A stretch of 9,540 nucleotides of DNA from NCBI GenBank assembly GCA_001800515.1, contig MGVN01000086.1, positions 1-9,540 on the forward strand, written 5' to 3'. This document shows positions 1 through 6,801 of the stretch, piece by piece (the first letter of the stretch is position 1; the number at the start of each line of letters is the position of its first letter). This DNA is from Elusimicrobia bacterium RIFOXYB2_FULL_49_7. GTDB lineage: Bacteria > Fibrobacterota > OXYB2-FULL-49-7. The position numbers and the translations under genes were made by a program. The notes beneath the pieces are model-generated. The model saw nothing but the letters and a program-made list of their open reading frames with translations, ran no database searches and had not been told where the DNA came from.

Positions 1-145
1 AATCGGTATACAGGTAGACGACCTGATGGTTCCAGGGGTATCCATCCTGCGAGGAACGGCCCATCAGGAGACCGGGGAAGCCCAGAAAAAAAAGAAACGT
101 CAATAAACGGGCCGCGTCGTTTTTACTTCGTATATAACCCAGCAT
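1..145 (-). CDS. N-terminus of an unidentified membrane-anchored or secreted protein (cut by window edge)
   Basis: An open frame begins with ATG at 145, inside the last codons of prmA (23-bp overlap), and runs off the left edge after 48 codons. The product starts MLGYIRSKNDAARLL and shows a signal-peptide or signal-anchor pattern: basic residues at 6, 8 and 13, then a hydrophobic run at about 14-28 (LLTFLFFLGFPGLLMG). A polar segment containing SSQDGYPWNH follows, then VVYLYTD. The overlap with prmA suggests translational coupling and shared transcription. I do not recognise the family and too little is present to assign a function. No strong Shine-Dalgarno sequence is visible; the ATG was chosen because it includes the basic n-region before the hydrophobic core. 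Confidence 0.6.
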   Translation of the reverse strand, partial: MLGYIRSKNDAARLLTFLFFLGFPGLLMGRSSQDGYPWNHQVVYLYTD

Positions 146-947
146 ACCACTCGTTCTCGGTCTTTTCACAAAGCGGCGTAAGGCCTGCAGCAATCATTTT
201 TTCTCTAAACAACGCCTGTTCTGAAGTTAAAATACCGGAAAAAAGGAGATAACGTCTTGCATGCACCAAAAGCGAGGGTAACCATTCATAGATGACTGAA
301 CTGATCAGATTCGCGGCAACCATATCCCAGCGTTTGTCTTGAGTCAGATTGCTCAATGTGCCGATAAAAAAAGAAAAAACGTTTTTATCATTTTGCGCTA
401 TATTTTCCGCTACATTGTCCAGGATCGTTGGGTCATTATCCAGAGCAAGGACTTCCGTTATACCGGATTGTCGCGCCACCAGAGCCAAAAGTCCTGTTCC
501 TGTACCCACATCAAGAAGCGAGGTGCAATGCAACGCATACGCTTCTATTAATTGCGCACAAAGGCGGGTGGTTTCATGATGGCCCGTGCCGAATGACATC
601 TTGGGCGGTATAACCAACGTGACATGCCCCGGAAGCAAGGAAGTGGGCAGGGTGGATGGATCCGGATGGACGGTAATGTGCGGGGTGAGGCAAACCGGCT
701 TGACATGAGTGCGAAAAGCGGCCATCCAGTCCTCATCTTGTACAGCGCAGGCTTCATAGGGCCGTGCATGGGTGTTGAAATAATCTTCTGTTGTTACTCG
801 GATTTCCGGTTGATTGGGGAAAAAGGCCTCAAACCATGTTTGGCTCAGTTCGGTAATACCCAGACAGCCCATTTCAAATAAATCAGTGCTGACAACGTCA
901 GCATCAAAATGCGCGACGTGATAACGATATCGTATATAGTCGTTCAT
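123..947 (-). CDS. prmA: Ribosomal protein L11 methyltransferase
   Basis: This 274-aa protein is a cytoplasmic SAM-dependent methyltransferase that, in the PrmA family, methylates lysines and the N-terminus of ribosomal protein L11. An N-terminal substrate-recognition region (about 1-105) precedes the family hallmark FGTGHHETTRLC at 119-130. The Rossmann motif I, LLDVGTGTG, lies at 144-152, an acidic motif II end (LALDND) at 167-172, and the ANLI motif that follows the SAM fold in PrmA at 212-215. The protein ends in EWYAGLYTK, near the usual PrmA C-terminus. HHETT replaces the more common THPTT; both are seen in the family. The ATG at 947 has AAAGG only 3 nt upstream, so the ribosome site is weak. 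The gene is divergent from the isoprenoid-dapA-leuS cluster and overlaps the next minus-strand gene. Confidence 0.93.
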   Translation of the reverse strand: MNDYIRYRYHVAHFDADVVSTDLFEMGCLGITELSQTWFEAFFPNQPEIRVTTEDYFNTHARPYEACAVQDEDWMAAFRTHVKPVCLTPHITVHPDPSTLPTSLLPGHVTLVIPPKMSFGTGHHETTRLCAQLIEAYALHCTSLLDVGTGTGLLALVARQSGITEVLALDNDPTILDNVAENIAQNDKNVFSFFIGTLSNLTQDKRWDMVAANLISSVIYEWLPSLLVHARRYLLFSGILTSEQALFREKMIAAGLTPLCEKTENEWYAGLYTK

Positions 948-1043
948 AAACCTTTAAAGAATTGAAAAATATACATTAAAAGGGCTCTTGAGAAAAGCTT
1001 TCCCTACTTGATTCCCATAAAATGGGAAAGTTATTTTAAATCA
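948..1043. promoter_or_regulatory. Divergent intergenic region between prmA and the plus-strand cluster
   Basis: This 96-bp AT-rich spacer must hold the starts of transcription for both divergent units unless promoters lie inside genes. For the minus strand, a TATATT -10-like hexamer sits at 973-968, but the expected -35 position reads TTTTCT, a poor match. For the plus strand, TTGAAA at 962-967 and TTGAGA at 988-993 resemble -35 boxes, but neither is followed by a good -10 at 16-18 bp. The right half holds inverted repeats. Calling it a promoter region rests on gene arrangement, not on a convincing box pair. Confidence 0.35.
998..1030 (+). repeat. Two mutually exclusive inverted repeats upstream of the polyprenyl synthase ATG
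   Basis: TTCCCAT (1012-1018) and ATGGGAA (1022-1028) form a perfect 7-bp stem with an AAA loop. The right arm also belongs to a second repeat, CTTTCCC (998-1004) with GGGAAAG (1024-1030). Only one pairing can exist at a time. If translation starts at 1044 this lies in the 5' leader and overlaps the only purine-rich tract upstream of that start. If the TTG at 1008 is used, most of it is coding. A regulatory role is speculative. Confidence 0.4.
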
Positions 1044-2018
1044 ATGAATTTGGAAGATTATCGCAACCATTTTCGAGATGAACTCCATCTTTCCCGAATC
1101 CACGCCCGCCACATTCTTAAGAATGATCTTTCTCCTTTATCCGTGAAACTCGACAACCTTCCGACCTTTGAAGGAAAATCGCTTCGAGCACTGATCCTTT
1201 TCCTGTTTTCAGACCGGGCGGGCGCCCGTTGTTCCGACGCTTCTTTTTTTGCAGCCTGCATCGAATTACTCCACTTGGCCAGTCTTATTCATGATGATGT
1301 GATTGATGACGCGGACAAGCGACGGGGTAAGCCGTCGGTGCCGGCGGTGTTTGGGAAAAAACTTTCTGTATTAACCGGAGATTTCATCTGTACCCGTGTT
1401 TTCCGCGAAATCGGCAAACACGGCCGGGGAGATTTCCTCGATCTCTTTCTTGAAAAAACCTGCGCCGTGATTGAAGGCGAAATGGCACAGACTCTGCATG
1501 CGGAAACAGGTGATATGACTGAAGAAGACTATATTGCCTTGATAGACAAGAAGACGGGTTCATTTTTCGAGCTTGCCGCCATAATAGGAGTTCGTTTGGC
1601 CGGAAAAGACGCGTTAACGGAAAACGCCGCAAAACAATTCGGCCGCTTTTTTGGACGCGCCTTCCAGGTGGTAGATGATCTGTTGGATCTTTCTACCGAA
1701 AACGTCGACAGCGGGAAAGCCCCTTTTTCGGACATCAAAAACGACGTCATGACCTTGCCGATGATTCATTTTATCCGTCTGGGAAACTCGTTGGACGAAT
1801 TTCGGTGTCGTTGTCAAGCGGGCGCGTATTCCGATGCCGTACTGCGGCTTCAGGAAGCAGGCTCCCTTGACTATGCCTTCCGATGCGCATCCGATTGGAT
1901 GGATAGGGCGCTCCTATCGGTTACGCCTATTTTACCTGCGCCACTTTATACACGCCTCTCTTTTTTATGTGAGACGACGTTATGTCAATTAAAGGAAGGA
2001 GTCCTGGATGAAATTTAA
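1044..2018 (+). CDS. Polyprenyl (trans-isoprenyl) diphosphate synthase, IspB/HepT-like
   Basis: Predicted to extend an allylic diphosphate with isopentenyl diphosphate, probably making a quinone side chain or similar long isoprenoid. Numbering from ATG 1044 gives 324 aa. The first aspartate-rich motif is HDDVIDD (about 83-89), followed by KRRGKP with its paired arginines. The second is FQVVDDLLD (about 207-215), and DIKNDVMTLPM matches the conserved stretch after it. DKKTGSFFELA gives the conserved KT pair. The usual GKRxRP reads GKSLRA, keeping the lysine and last arginine that bind IPP. A small alanine lies five residues before the first DDxxD, which fits a medium or long chain product; exact length is not decidable. 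A TTG at 1008 would add 12 residues (MIPIKWESYFKS); neither start has a strong ribosome site. The end overlaps dapA by 11 bp, indicating coupling. Confidence 0.88.
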   Translation: MNLEDYRNHFRDELHLSRIHARHILKNDLSPLSVKLDNLPTFEGKSLRALILFLFSDRAGARCSDASFFAACIELLHLASLIHDDVIDDADKRRGKPSVPAVFGKKLSVLTGDFICTRVFREIGKHGRGDFLDLFLEKTCAVIEGEMAQTLHAETGDMTEEDYIALIDKKTGSFFELAAIIGVRLAGKDALTENAAKQFGRFFGRAFQVVDDLLDLSTENVDSGKAPFSDIKNDVMTLPMIHFIRLGNSLDEFRCRCQAGAYSDAVLRLQEAGSLDYAFRCASDWMDRALLSVTPILPAPLYTRLSFLCETTLCQLKEGVLDEI

Positions 2019-2889
2019 TGGTTCCTATACCGCACTGATAACGCCCTTTACCCCGAAGAATGAAGTGGACATCGAGGCGCTTCGCGAACAGGTTGAGTTT
2101 CAGATTGTCAATGGAACGGACGGATTGGTTCCATGCGGAACCACCGGCGAATCACCGACATTGAGCTGGGAGGAACACAAGCGGGTTGTTCAAACCGTAG
2201 TGGAGACCGTTAAAAAAAGGATTCCGGTCATTGCAGGCGCCGGTTCGAATAACACGATCGAAGCCGTCGAGGCCGCGCAATTTGCCGCGGAAGTCGGGGC
2301 GGATGCGGTCCTGATCGTCAATCCATACTACAACAAACCGACCCAGGAAGGGTTGTACCAGCACTTCAAGACCATTGCCGAGCAGGGCGGATTGCCTGTC
2401 GTCGTTTACAATATTCAGAGCCGCACGGGAGTGAACATTGAAACCCCGACCATGGTGCGCTTGATGGAGGTGCCGGGTATCGTGGCGGTTAAAGAGGCGT
2501 CAGCCAACATCAATCAGATATCCGATGTGGTCCGTCTTTGCGGGCACAAGTTAGCCATTCTCTCGGGCGATGATTCCATGACGCTCCCATTGCTTGCCGT
2601 GGGCGGAAAAGGGATCATTTCCGTTCTGGCGAACATTGTTCCAAAAGAGGTAAAAGAGGTTTGCAACCTCTTTTTTAAAGGGGATCTGAAAGGCGCCATT
2701 GCCATGCATCAACGTCTGCTCCCATTGGGTCAGGCAATGTTCGTTGAAACCAATCCCATCCCTGTCAAGGAAGCCATGATACTGCTCGGGAAGAAAGCGG
2801 GACAACCTCGATTACCCTTAACCCCCTTAAGCGCCAAGGGGAGGGAACGATTGATAGCCGAAATGCGCGCTTTCGGATTTAAGATTTAA
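2008..2889 (+). CDS. dapA: 4-hydroxy-tetrahydrodipicolinate synthase
   Basis: This enzyme condenses pyruvate with aspartate semialdehyde in the first committed step towards diaminopimelate and lysine. At 293 aa it has the normal family length and TIM-barrel pattern. Catalytic residues are all visible: Thr45-Thr46 in CGTTGES, Tyr134 and Arg139 in YNIQSRTG, and the Schiff-base Lys162 in VAVKEAS. The LSGDD motif follows at 185-189. The only small oddity is Gln137 where YNxP(S/G)RT is commonest. The ATG is preceded by AAGGAAGGAG with good spacing and starts within the last codons of the polyprenyl synthase gene (11-bp overlap). A related aldolase such as N-acetylneuraminate lyase is less likely given the GTTGES/YN/SRTG/KE set. 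The gene contains a terminator-like inverted repeat, listed separately. Confidence 0.95.
   Translation: MKFNGSYTALITPFTPKNEVDIEALREQVEFQIVNGTDGLVPCGTTGESPTLSWEEHKRVVQTVVETVKKRIPVIAGAGSNNTIEAVEAAQFAAEVGADAVLIVNPYYNKPTQEGLYQHFKTIAEQGGLPVVVYNIQSRTGVNIETPTMVRLMEVPGIVAVKEASANINQISDVVRLCGHKLAILSGDDSMTLPLLAVGGKGIISVLANIVPKEVKEVCNLFFKGDLKGAIAMHQRLLPLGQAMFVETNPIPVKEAMILLGKKAGQPRLPLTPLSAKGRERLIAEMRAFGFKI
2652..2676 (+). terminator. Terminator-like hairpin inside dapA (doubtful function)
   Basis: AAAAGAGGTT (2652-2661) and AACCTCTTTT (2665-2674) are perfect complements separated by TGC, and the T run spans 2671-2676. This is the shape of an intrinsic terminator, and because the left arm carries four A it is nearly symmetric for both strands. 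It lies in codons for VKEVCNLFFK of dapA, so translating ribosomes would normally prevent folding, and only three pairs are G-C. It could reduce expression of downstream genes when dapA translation stalls, or be chance from codon choice. Confidence 0.3.
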
Positions 2890-2924
2890 AAGCTCGAAAT
2901 GTTACTGAAAAAGGAGATGATGAT

Positions 2925-3128
2925 ATGTCAAAGAAATTCAAATCCATTCTATTGGGTTCGGTTGTCTGTCTGATGATCGGCTGTGCAGGCAGCAAGGCCA
3001 CTAAGGAAGAAACCCATAAATTGACAGAATCACGAGCCTCTGCGGAGGCGGCCATAAAGGAGCTGCGTGAATTACGCTCTGAGAAAGCCAAACTCGAAGC
3101 AGAAGCTGAAAAGGAAAAAAATCAATGA
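2925..3128 (+). CDS. Small coiled-coil lipoprotein (67 aa)
   Basis: Unrecognised family. The product has a basic start (MSKKFK), a hydrophobic core at about 8-18 and a lipobox ending in MIGC with Cys20 as the acylation site. Met at -3 is less usual than Leu but fits. The residue after Cys is Ala, which in Gram-negatives is compatible with outer-membrane sorting. The mature part of about 48 residues is very rich in Glu, Lys and Ala ([20 protein letters not shown]) and predicts a single charged coiled-coil helix. This recalls small Lpp-like lipoproteins, but it lacks a C-terminal YRK and ends in EKEKNQ, so peptidoglycan attachment is not supported. AAGGAG at 2911-2916 gives a strong ribosome site 8 nt before ATG. 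The stop overlaps the leuS start by 4 bp (ATGA), so the two genes are translationally coupled. Confidence 0.8.
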   Translation: MSKKFKSILLGSVVCLMIGCAGSKATKEETHKLTESRASAEAAIKELRELRSEKAKLEAEAEKEKNQ

Positions 3129-5851
3129 GCGAATCCGGCCTCAGTGGACGCAGGCGTTATAATCCGCAGGTCATTGAGCCAAAATGGCAGGAAATTTGGC
3201 ATAAAACCAGGGCCTTTAAGACCGGTTACGACCGTACAAAGCCTAAATTTTATTGTCTTGATATGTTTCCGTATCCGTCCGGAGCCGGCCTACATGTGGG
3301 CCATCCGGAAGGCTATACCGCAACGGATATCCTCTGTCGTTTCAAACGTGCACGGGGTTTCAATGTACTGCATCCTATGGGATGGGATGCTTTCGGACTG
3401 CCGGCCGAACAATATGCCATTCAAACCGGTACGCATCCTTCGATTACCACCAAAAAGAACTGCGACACTTTTCGTTCACAGATTCAACGTCTCGGATTAA
3501 GCTACGATTGGGACCGGGAAATCAACACCACGGATTCAACCTATTACCGTTGGACTCAGTGGATTTTCATTCAACTTTACAATACCTGGTTTGATAAGGA
3601 ATGCGGGAAAGGCCGTCCGATTGCAGAATTGCCCATTCCAGAAAATATCCTTTCAGAAGGGGAGCAGGCGGTTCGCGATTATAGAGATCAGCATCGGCTC
3701 GCTTATTATGCGGGAGCGAAGGTGTGGTGGTGCAAACACTGCCGAATCGTCTGTGCCAATGAGGAAATCTTGGCCGACGGTTCGCATGAAAAGTGCGGCA
3801 CCAAGGATGTGGAACGTCGCCATCTGAAACAATGGCTTATGCGCATCGCCCATTATGCGGAACGGCTGCTGTCCGGACTTGACAAACTGGATTGGCCGGA
3901 CGGTATCAAGGAGATGCAGCGCAACTGGATTGGACGCTCCACCGGCGCGGAAGTCGATTTCAGAATAGCGGATAGTGTCGGAAACGCCCTTGAGCAAAAG
4001 ATACGCGTCTTTACCACTCGTCCGGATACGCTTTTCGGCGCCACCTATATGGTCTTGTGCCCGGAACATCCATTCGTTAACAGCCTTACCACCCCGGCTC
4101 AAAAACAATCGGTGGAAGCCTATTGCCGGTTTGCTGCCTTGAAATCAGACATGGATCGCACGGAACTGGCCAAGGAAAAGAGCGGTGTTTTTACAGGCAG
4201 CTTTGCCATCAATCCGGTTAATGGAAAACTAATCCCTATTTGGGTGGCGGATTATGTATTGATGGGATATGGAACCGGAGCGATTATGGCTGTGCCGGCT
4301 CATGATACCCGTGATTTTGAATTTGCCGTCAAATTCGGCCTGCCGGTGAACTGTATCATGGAGCCGGATGCTTCTTGCGACCCAACGCTTCGCGAAAAAG
4401 TCCTAAAAGGAGATACCTGCTGGACAGAAGACGGTATTTATATTCACAGTGCAGATGAGAAAAGAATGCTTTCTGTCAATGGTTTGTCTAAAGCAGAAGG
4501 CATTGCTAAGATGATCGCGTGGTTGGAAAAAGAAAATATCGGCAAAGCCAGGGTCACTTACAAACTGCGGGATTGGCTTTTCAGCCGTCAACGGTACTGG
4601 GGAGAACCTTTTCCGGTGATTCACTGGGAGGATGGCGAGATCACCGTTTTAGATGAATCCGCTCTTCCGCTTGTTTTGCCCGACGTCCCGGACTTCCGAC
4701 CCGGAGAGGGCGGCGAAAGCCCGCTTTCCAATGCCGGAGAATGGCTGACCGTAGTTGATCCTAAAACCGGCAGGAAAGGACGGCGAGAAACCAATACCAT
4801 GCCGCAATGGGCAGGTTCCTGCTGGTACTATCTCCGCTATATTTCTCCTCGAGAAGACGCACATTTTGTCTTGCCGGAAGAGGAACGTTATTGGATGCCG
4901 GTTGACTTGTACGTCGGAGGTGCCGAACATGCGGTGCTTCATCTCCTCTATAGCCGTTTTTGGCATAAAGTGCTGTTTGATCTGGGACAGGTTTCTACAG
5001 ATGAACCTTTTAATAAGCTTTTCAATCAAGGCATGATTCTGGCCTATGCCTATGAAGATGCGGTCGGCAGCCTGGTGCCAAGCGATGAAGTGGAGGAACG
5101 GGACAACGGCTTTTTTCGAAAAAGCAACGGGGAGTCGCTGAAACAAATTATTGCCAAAATGAGCAAGTCCCTTAAGAATGTCGTGAATCCGGATAGCGTG
5201 GTAGCGGAATATGGGGCGGATACCCTGCGCCTCTATGAAATGTTCATGGGTCCCTTGGATGCAACCAAGCCATGGCAAACCTCCGGACTTGCAGGACAGT
5301 ACCGTTTTCTCCAACGTGCCTGGCGAACCGTGGTGGAAGAGGATGAAACAAAAACAACCGTTCTGTCTGAAGAGACTCCGCCCAAACCCTTGCTCCGTCT
5401 TGCGCATCAGACTATTCTTAAGGTCTCGGACGATATCGAAAACCTCCGTTTTAACACAGCGATTAGTCAATTGATGATTTTCTGCAACGAACTGACCAAG
5501 TCACCTGTACGATATCGATCAATTTTGGAGATCTTTGTCCGATTGCTCCATCCTTTTGCCCCGCATCTTTCAGAAGAGCTGTGGTATTTGCTGGGGCATG
5601 AAAACGGCCTGACCGGTACAGCCTGGCCGGCAGGAAATCCGGACTTAGCGGCAGAAGTCGAGGTTGAGATCGTGGTGCAAATCAACGGCAAAGTACGCGG
5701 TCATCTCAATATTGTGAAGGATATGGAGCGAACCTCTCTTGAAAAGATGGCTGCGGAGAATGAGTCGATAAAAGGTTTTATTGGAACGTCAACCGTATTA
5801 AAGACGATTGTGGTGCCGAATAAGCTCATCAATTATGTCATTAAGCCCTGA
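3125..5851 (+). CDS. leuS: Leucyl-tRNA synthetase
   Basis: Class I synthetase that attaches leucine to tRNA-Leu and proofreads it. The HIGH motif is HVGH at 57-60 after MFPYPSG. The zinc module at about 203-224 has Cys203-x2-Cys206 and His221-x2-Cys224 as likely ligands, a CCHC variant. The CP1 editing domain includes the threonine-rich TTRPDTLFG at 297-305 and [20 protein letters not shown] at 381-400. [13 protein letters not shown] marks the return to the catalytic core, and AKMSKS at 677-682 is the KMSKS loop. The C-terminal anticodon and tRNA-binding parts end in [10 protein letters not shown]. At 908 aa it exceeds the usual 800-870; part of the extra length is an insertion at about 156-195 (with RPIAELPIP) before the zinc module, which I associate with FCB/PVC-type LeuRS. 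ATG overlaps the lipoprotein stop by 4 bp; AAGG lies about 10 nt upstream. Confidence 0.97.
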   Translation: MSESGLSGRRRYNPQVIEPKWQEIWHKTRAFKTGYDRTKPKFYCLDMFPYPSGAGLHVGHPEGYTATDILCRFKRARGFNVLHPMGWDAFGLPAEQYAIQTGTHPSITTKKNCDTFRSQIQRLGLSYDWDREINTTDSTYYRWTQWIFIQLYNTWFDKECGKGRPIAELPIPENILSEGEQAVRDYRDQHRLAYYAGAKVWWCKHCRIVCANEEILADGSHEKCGTKDVERRHLKQWLMRIAHYAERLLSGLDKLDWPDGIKEMQRNWIGRSTGAEVDFRIADSVGNALEQKIRVFTTRPDTLFGATYMVLCPEHPFVNSLTTPAQKQSVEAYCRFAALKSDMDRTELAKEKSGVFTGSFAINPVNGKLIPIWVADYVLMGYGTGAIMAVPAHDTRDFEFAVKFGLPVNCIMEPDASCDPTLREKVLKGDTCWTEDGIYIHSADEKRMLSVNGLSKAEGIAKMIAWLEKENIGKARVTYKLRDWLFSRQRYWGEPFPVIHWEDGEITVLDESALPLVLPDVPDFRPGEGGESPLSNAGEWLTVVDPKTGRKGRRETNTMPQWAGSCWYYLRYISPREDAHFVLPEEERYWMPVDLYVGGAEHAVLHLLYSRFWHKVLFDLGQVSTDEPFNKLFNQGMILAYAYEDAVGSLVPSDEVEERDNGFFRKSNGESLKQIIAKMSKSLKNVVNPDSVVAEYGADTLRLYEMFMGPLDATKPWQTSGLAGQYRFLQRAWRTVVEEDETKTTVLSEETPPKPLLRLAHQTILKVSDDIENLRFNTAISQLMIFCNELTKSPVRYRSILEIFVRLLHPFAPHLSEELWYLLGHENGLTGTAWPAGNPDLAAEVEVEIVVQINGKVRGHLNIVKDMERTSLEKMAAENESIKGFIGTSTVLKTIVVPNKLINYVIKP

Positions 5852-5867
5852 ACAGAATGGATGTTTT

Positions 5868-6335
5868 ATGCGATTAGTCATTATTATCCTGTTTGTCGCT
5901 CTGAATGCCGTGGCAATCAATTCCGATTTTTTTGGGGGATTGATTGTCCGAACCGATACCGGTGATACGTTGCCGGTCTATCTTGATAATACGTATATCG
6001 GATTAACGCCACTGAAAGTCGATTCCTTGAATGTCGGGCAACATTCCGTCAGTTTTTTGGAGGAAACGATTAAAGATAGTTTATTAAACAGAAAAAAGAC
6101 CGAGTTGCCCTTAAAGGTCAAATCGGCCTTTTCTTCCACGCTGCCCAATCAAGTTGCCGCCATGTCCACCTTCAAGGTCTTAATTAAAAACCAAGAGATG
6201 TATGAAGCCGTTATTCAGACTCAGGATATCCGCGTTTCATCCGGGAGTGTGGTACGCGGTCAATATCTGAAGCTCGCTCTCGTCAGTACGCTCCTGGTCG
6301 GTCTCTTTGCCGTTATTCTTATTCAGGTATTCTAA
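5868..6335 (+). CDS. PEGA-domain protein with signal sequence and C-terminal membrane anchor
   Basis: A 155-aa protein of unknown specific function. It begins with a hydrophobic signal sequence (MRLVIIILFVALNAVA), followed by a PEGA-type segment at about 23-65. There GGLIVRT, PVYLDNTYIG, LTPLKVDSL and GQHSVSFL match the family pattern of G-x-L-x-V, VYLDG-x-x-IG-x-TPL and G-x-H-x-V. A polar linker with KKTELPLK follows, and a single membrane helix occupies about 133-154 at the C-terminus. The expected topology is an exported domain tethered to the inner membrane. PEGA domains occur in envelope proteins and are thought to bind surface structures, but no ligand can be assigned. In-frame starts further upstream (for example ATG 5835) overlap leuS; ATG 5868 is preferred because it begins directly at the signal sequence. 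The ribosome site is weak. It lies 16 bp after leuS and ends the cluster. Confidence 0.78.
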   Translation: MRLVIIILFVALNAVAINSDFFGGLIVRTDTGDTLPVYLDNTYIGLTPLKVDSLNVGQHSVSFLEETIKDSLLNRKKTELPLKVKSAFSSTLPNQVAAMSTFKVLIKNQEMYEAVIQTQDIRVSSGSVVRGQYLKLALVSTLLVGLFAVILIQVF

Positions 6336-6340
6336 GCTTA
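6333..6340. other. Convergent stop codons in one 8-bp palindrome
   Basis: The PEGA gene ends with TAA at 6333-6335 and atpK ends with TAA (minus strand) at 6340-6338. With the GC between them they form the palindrome TAAGCTTA. No hairpin-plus-T-run terminator is visible on either side, so transcripts of the two clusters probably overlap at their 3' ends or end by a factor-dependent route. Confidence 0.7.
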
Positions 6341-6784
6341 TTTCATTACACTCAGCAGTAAAATAGCGCCGATCAAAGATAAAATAGCGTAAAATTCCGG
6401 AAATGCTGCCAACACCATTGTTTTGCCGAAAACATCCTGTCCGTTTCCAATCGCATTGATCCCGTTTGCGCAAACCTTACCTTGGAAAATGCCTGAAATA
6501 AAACAAGCCGTTCCCATCATGAGGCCTGCACCCAGGAAGATGGCGCCTTGGAGTATCGTCAGATCAGGGGAAAGCATGGCCTTGTATAAGAAAAAACCGA
6601 CGAAACCATAGAGGCCTTGGGTACCGGGAACCGCTGTGAGTACCATGCCCGGACCGAACTGGTCAGGGCGTTTGCGAAGCATACCGAGTACAGATGAGCC
6701 GGTAATGGAGGTGCCGATTGCTGAACCGCCTCCGGCAAAACCGACCATCAGTCCGAGTCCGATGAGAGCCAGAATGTAACCCAT
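6338..6784 (-). CDS. atpK: V-type ATP synthase/ATPase subunit K (proteolipid ring)
   Basis: This 148-aa, four-helix proteolipid forms the rotating membrane ring of a V/A-type ATPase. It is a tandem duplication of the two-helix c-subunit hairpin. The first copy has Gln56 in AVPGTQGLYGF in place of the ion-carrying acid, and the second has Glu130 in AAFPEFYAIL as the single carboxylate. Compared with my recollection of Enterococcus hirae NtpK, the Na+-ligand side chains T64, Q65, Q110 and E139 correspond to T55, Q56, Q101 and E130 here with a constant offset of nine. Na+ coupling is therefore likely, by inference. A strong AAGGAGG ribosome site (6796-6790) lies 5 nt before ATG. The gene follows atpI after 17 bp and its stop is 2 bp from the opposing PEGA gene's stop. 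Confidence 0.95.
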   Translation of the reverse strand: MGYILALIGLGLMVGFAGGGSAIGTSITGSSVLGMLRKRPDQFGPGMVLTAVPGTQGLYGFVGFFLYKAMLSPDLTILQGAIFLGAGLMMGTACFISGIFQGKVCANGINAIGNGQDVFGKTMVLAAFPEFYAILSLIGAILLLSVMK

Positions 6785-6789
6785 TGAAT

Positions 6790-6796
6790 CCTCCTT
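6790..6796 (-). promoter_or_regulatory. Strong ribosome binding site of atpK
   Basis: AAGGAGG read on the minus strand, 5 nt before the ATG at 6784, is one of the best Shine-Dalgarno matches in the window. It fits the need to make many K subunits per complex from a polycistronic message, which is an inference from V-ATPase stoichiometry. Confidence 0.75.
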
Positions 6797-6801
6797 GGTA
6801 T

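Noticed and set aside
624..881. An 85-codon plus-strand open frame opposite prmA
   Set aside because: It is opposite the N-terminal and SAM-motif region of a well-supported prmA, and its product shows no recognisable feature.
962..990. Possible sigma-70 promoter with TTGAAA as -35 for the plus-strand cluster
   Set aside because: At 17-bp spacing the -10 position reads CTCTTG, too far from TATAAT to call a promoter.
2890..2924. Possible terminator between dapA and the lipoprotein gene
   Set aside because: The 35-bp gap contains a ribosome site but no inverted repeat with a T run.
3653..4108. A 151-codon open frame antisense to the leuS zinc and editing region
   Set aside because: It is explained by reverse-frame openness of the conserved leuS sequence; no motif or start signal supports it.
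4649..5470. A 273-codon open frame antisense to leuS
   Set aside because: It lies fully opposite unmistakable LeuRS catalytic-core and KMSKS coding sequence; its translation is rich in Phe, His, Arg and Ile without domain signatures, and it has no ribosome site.
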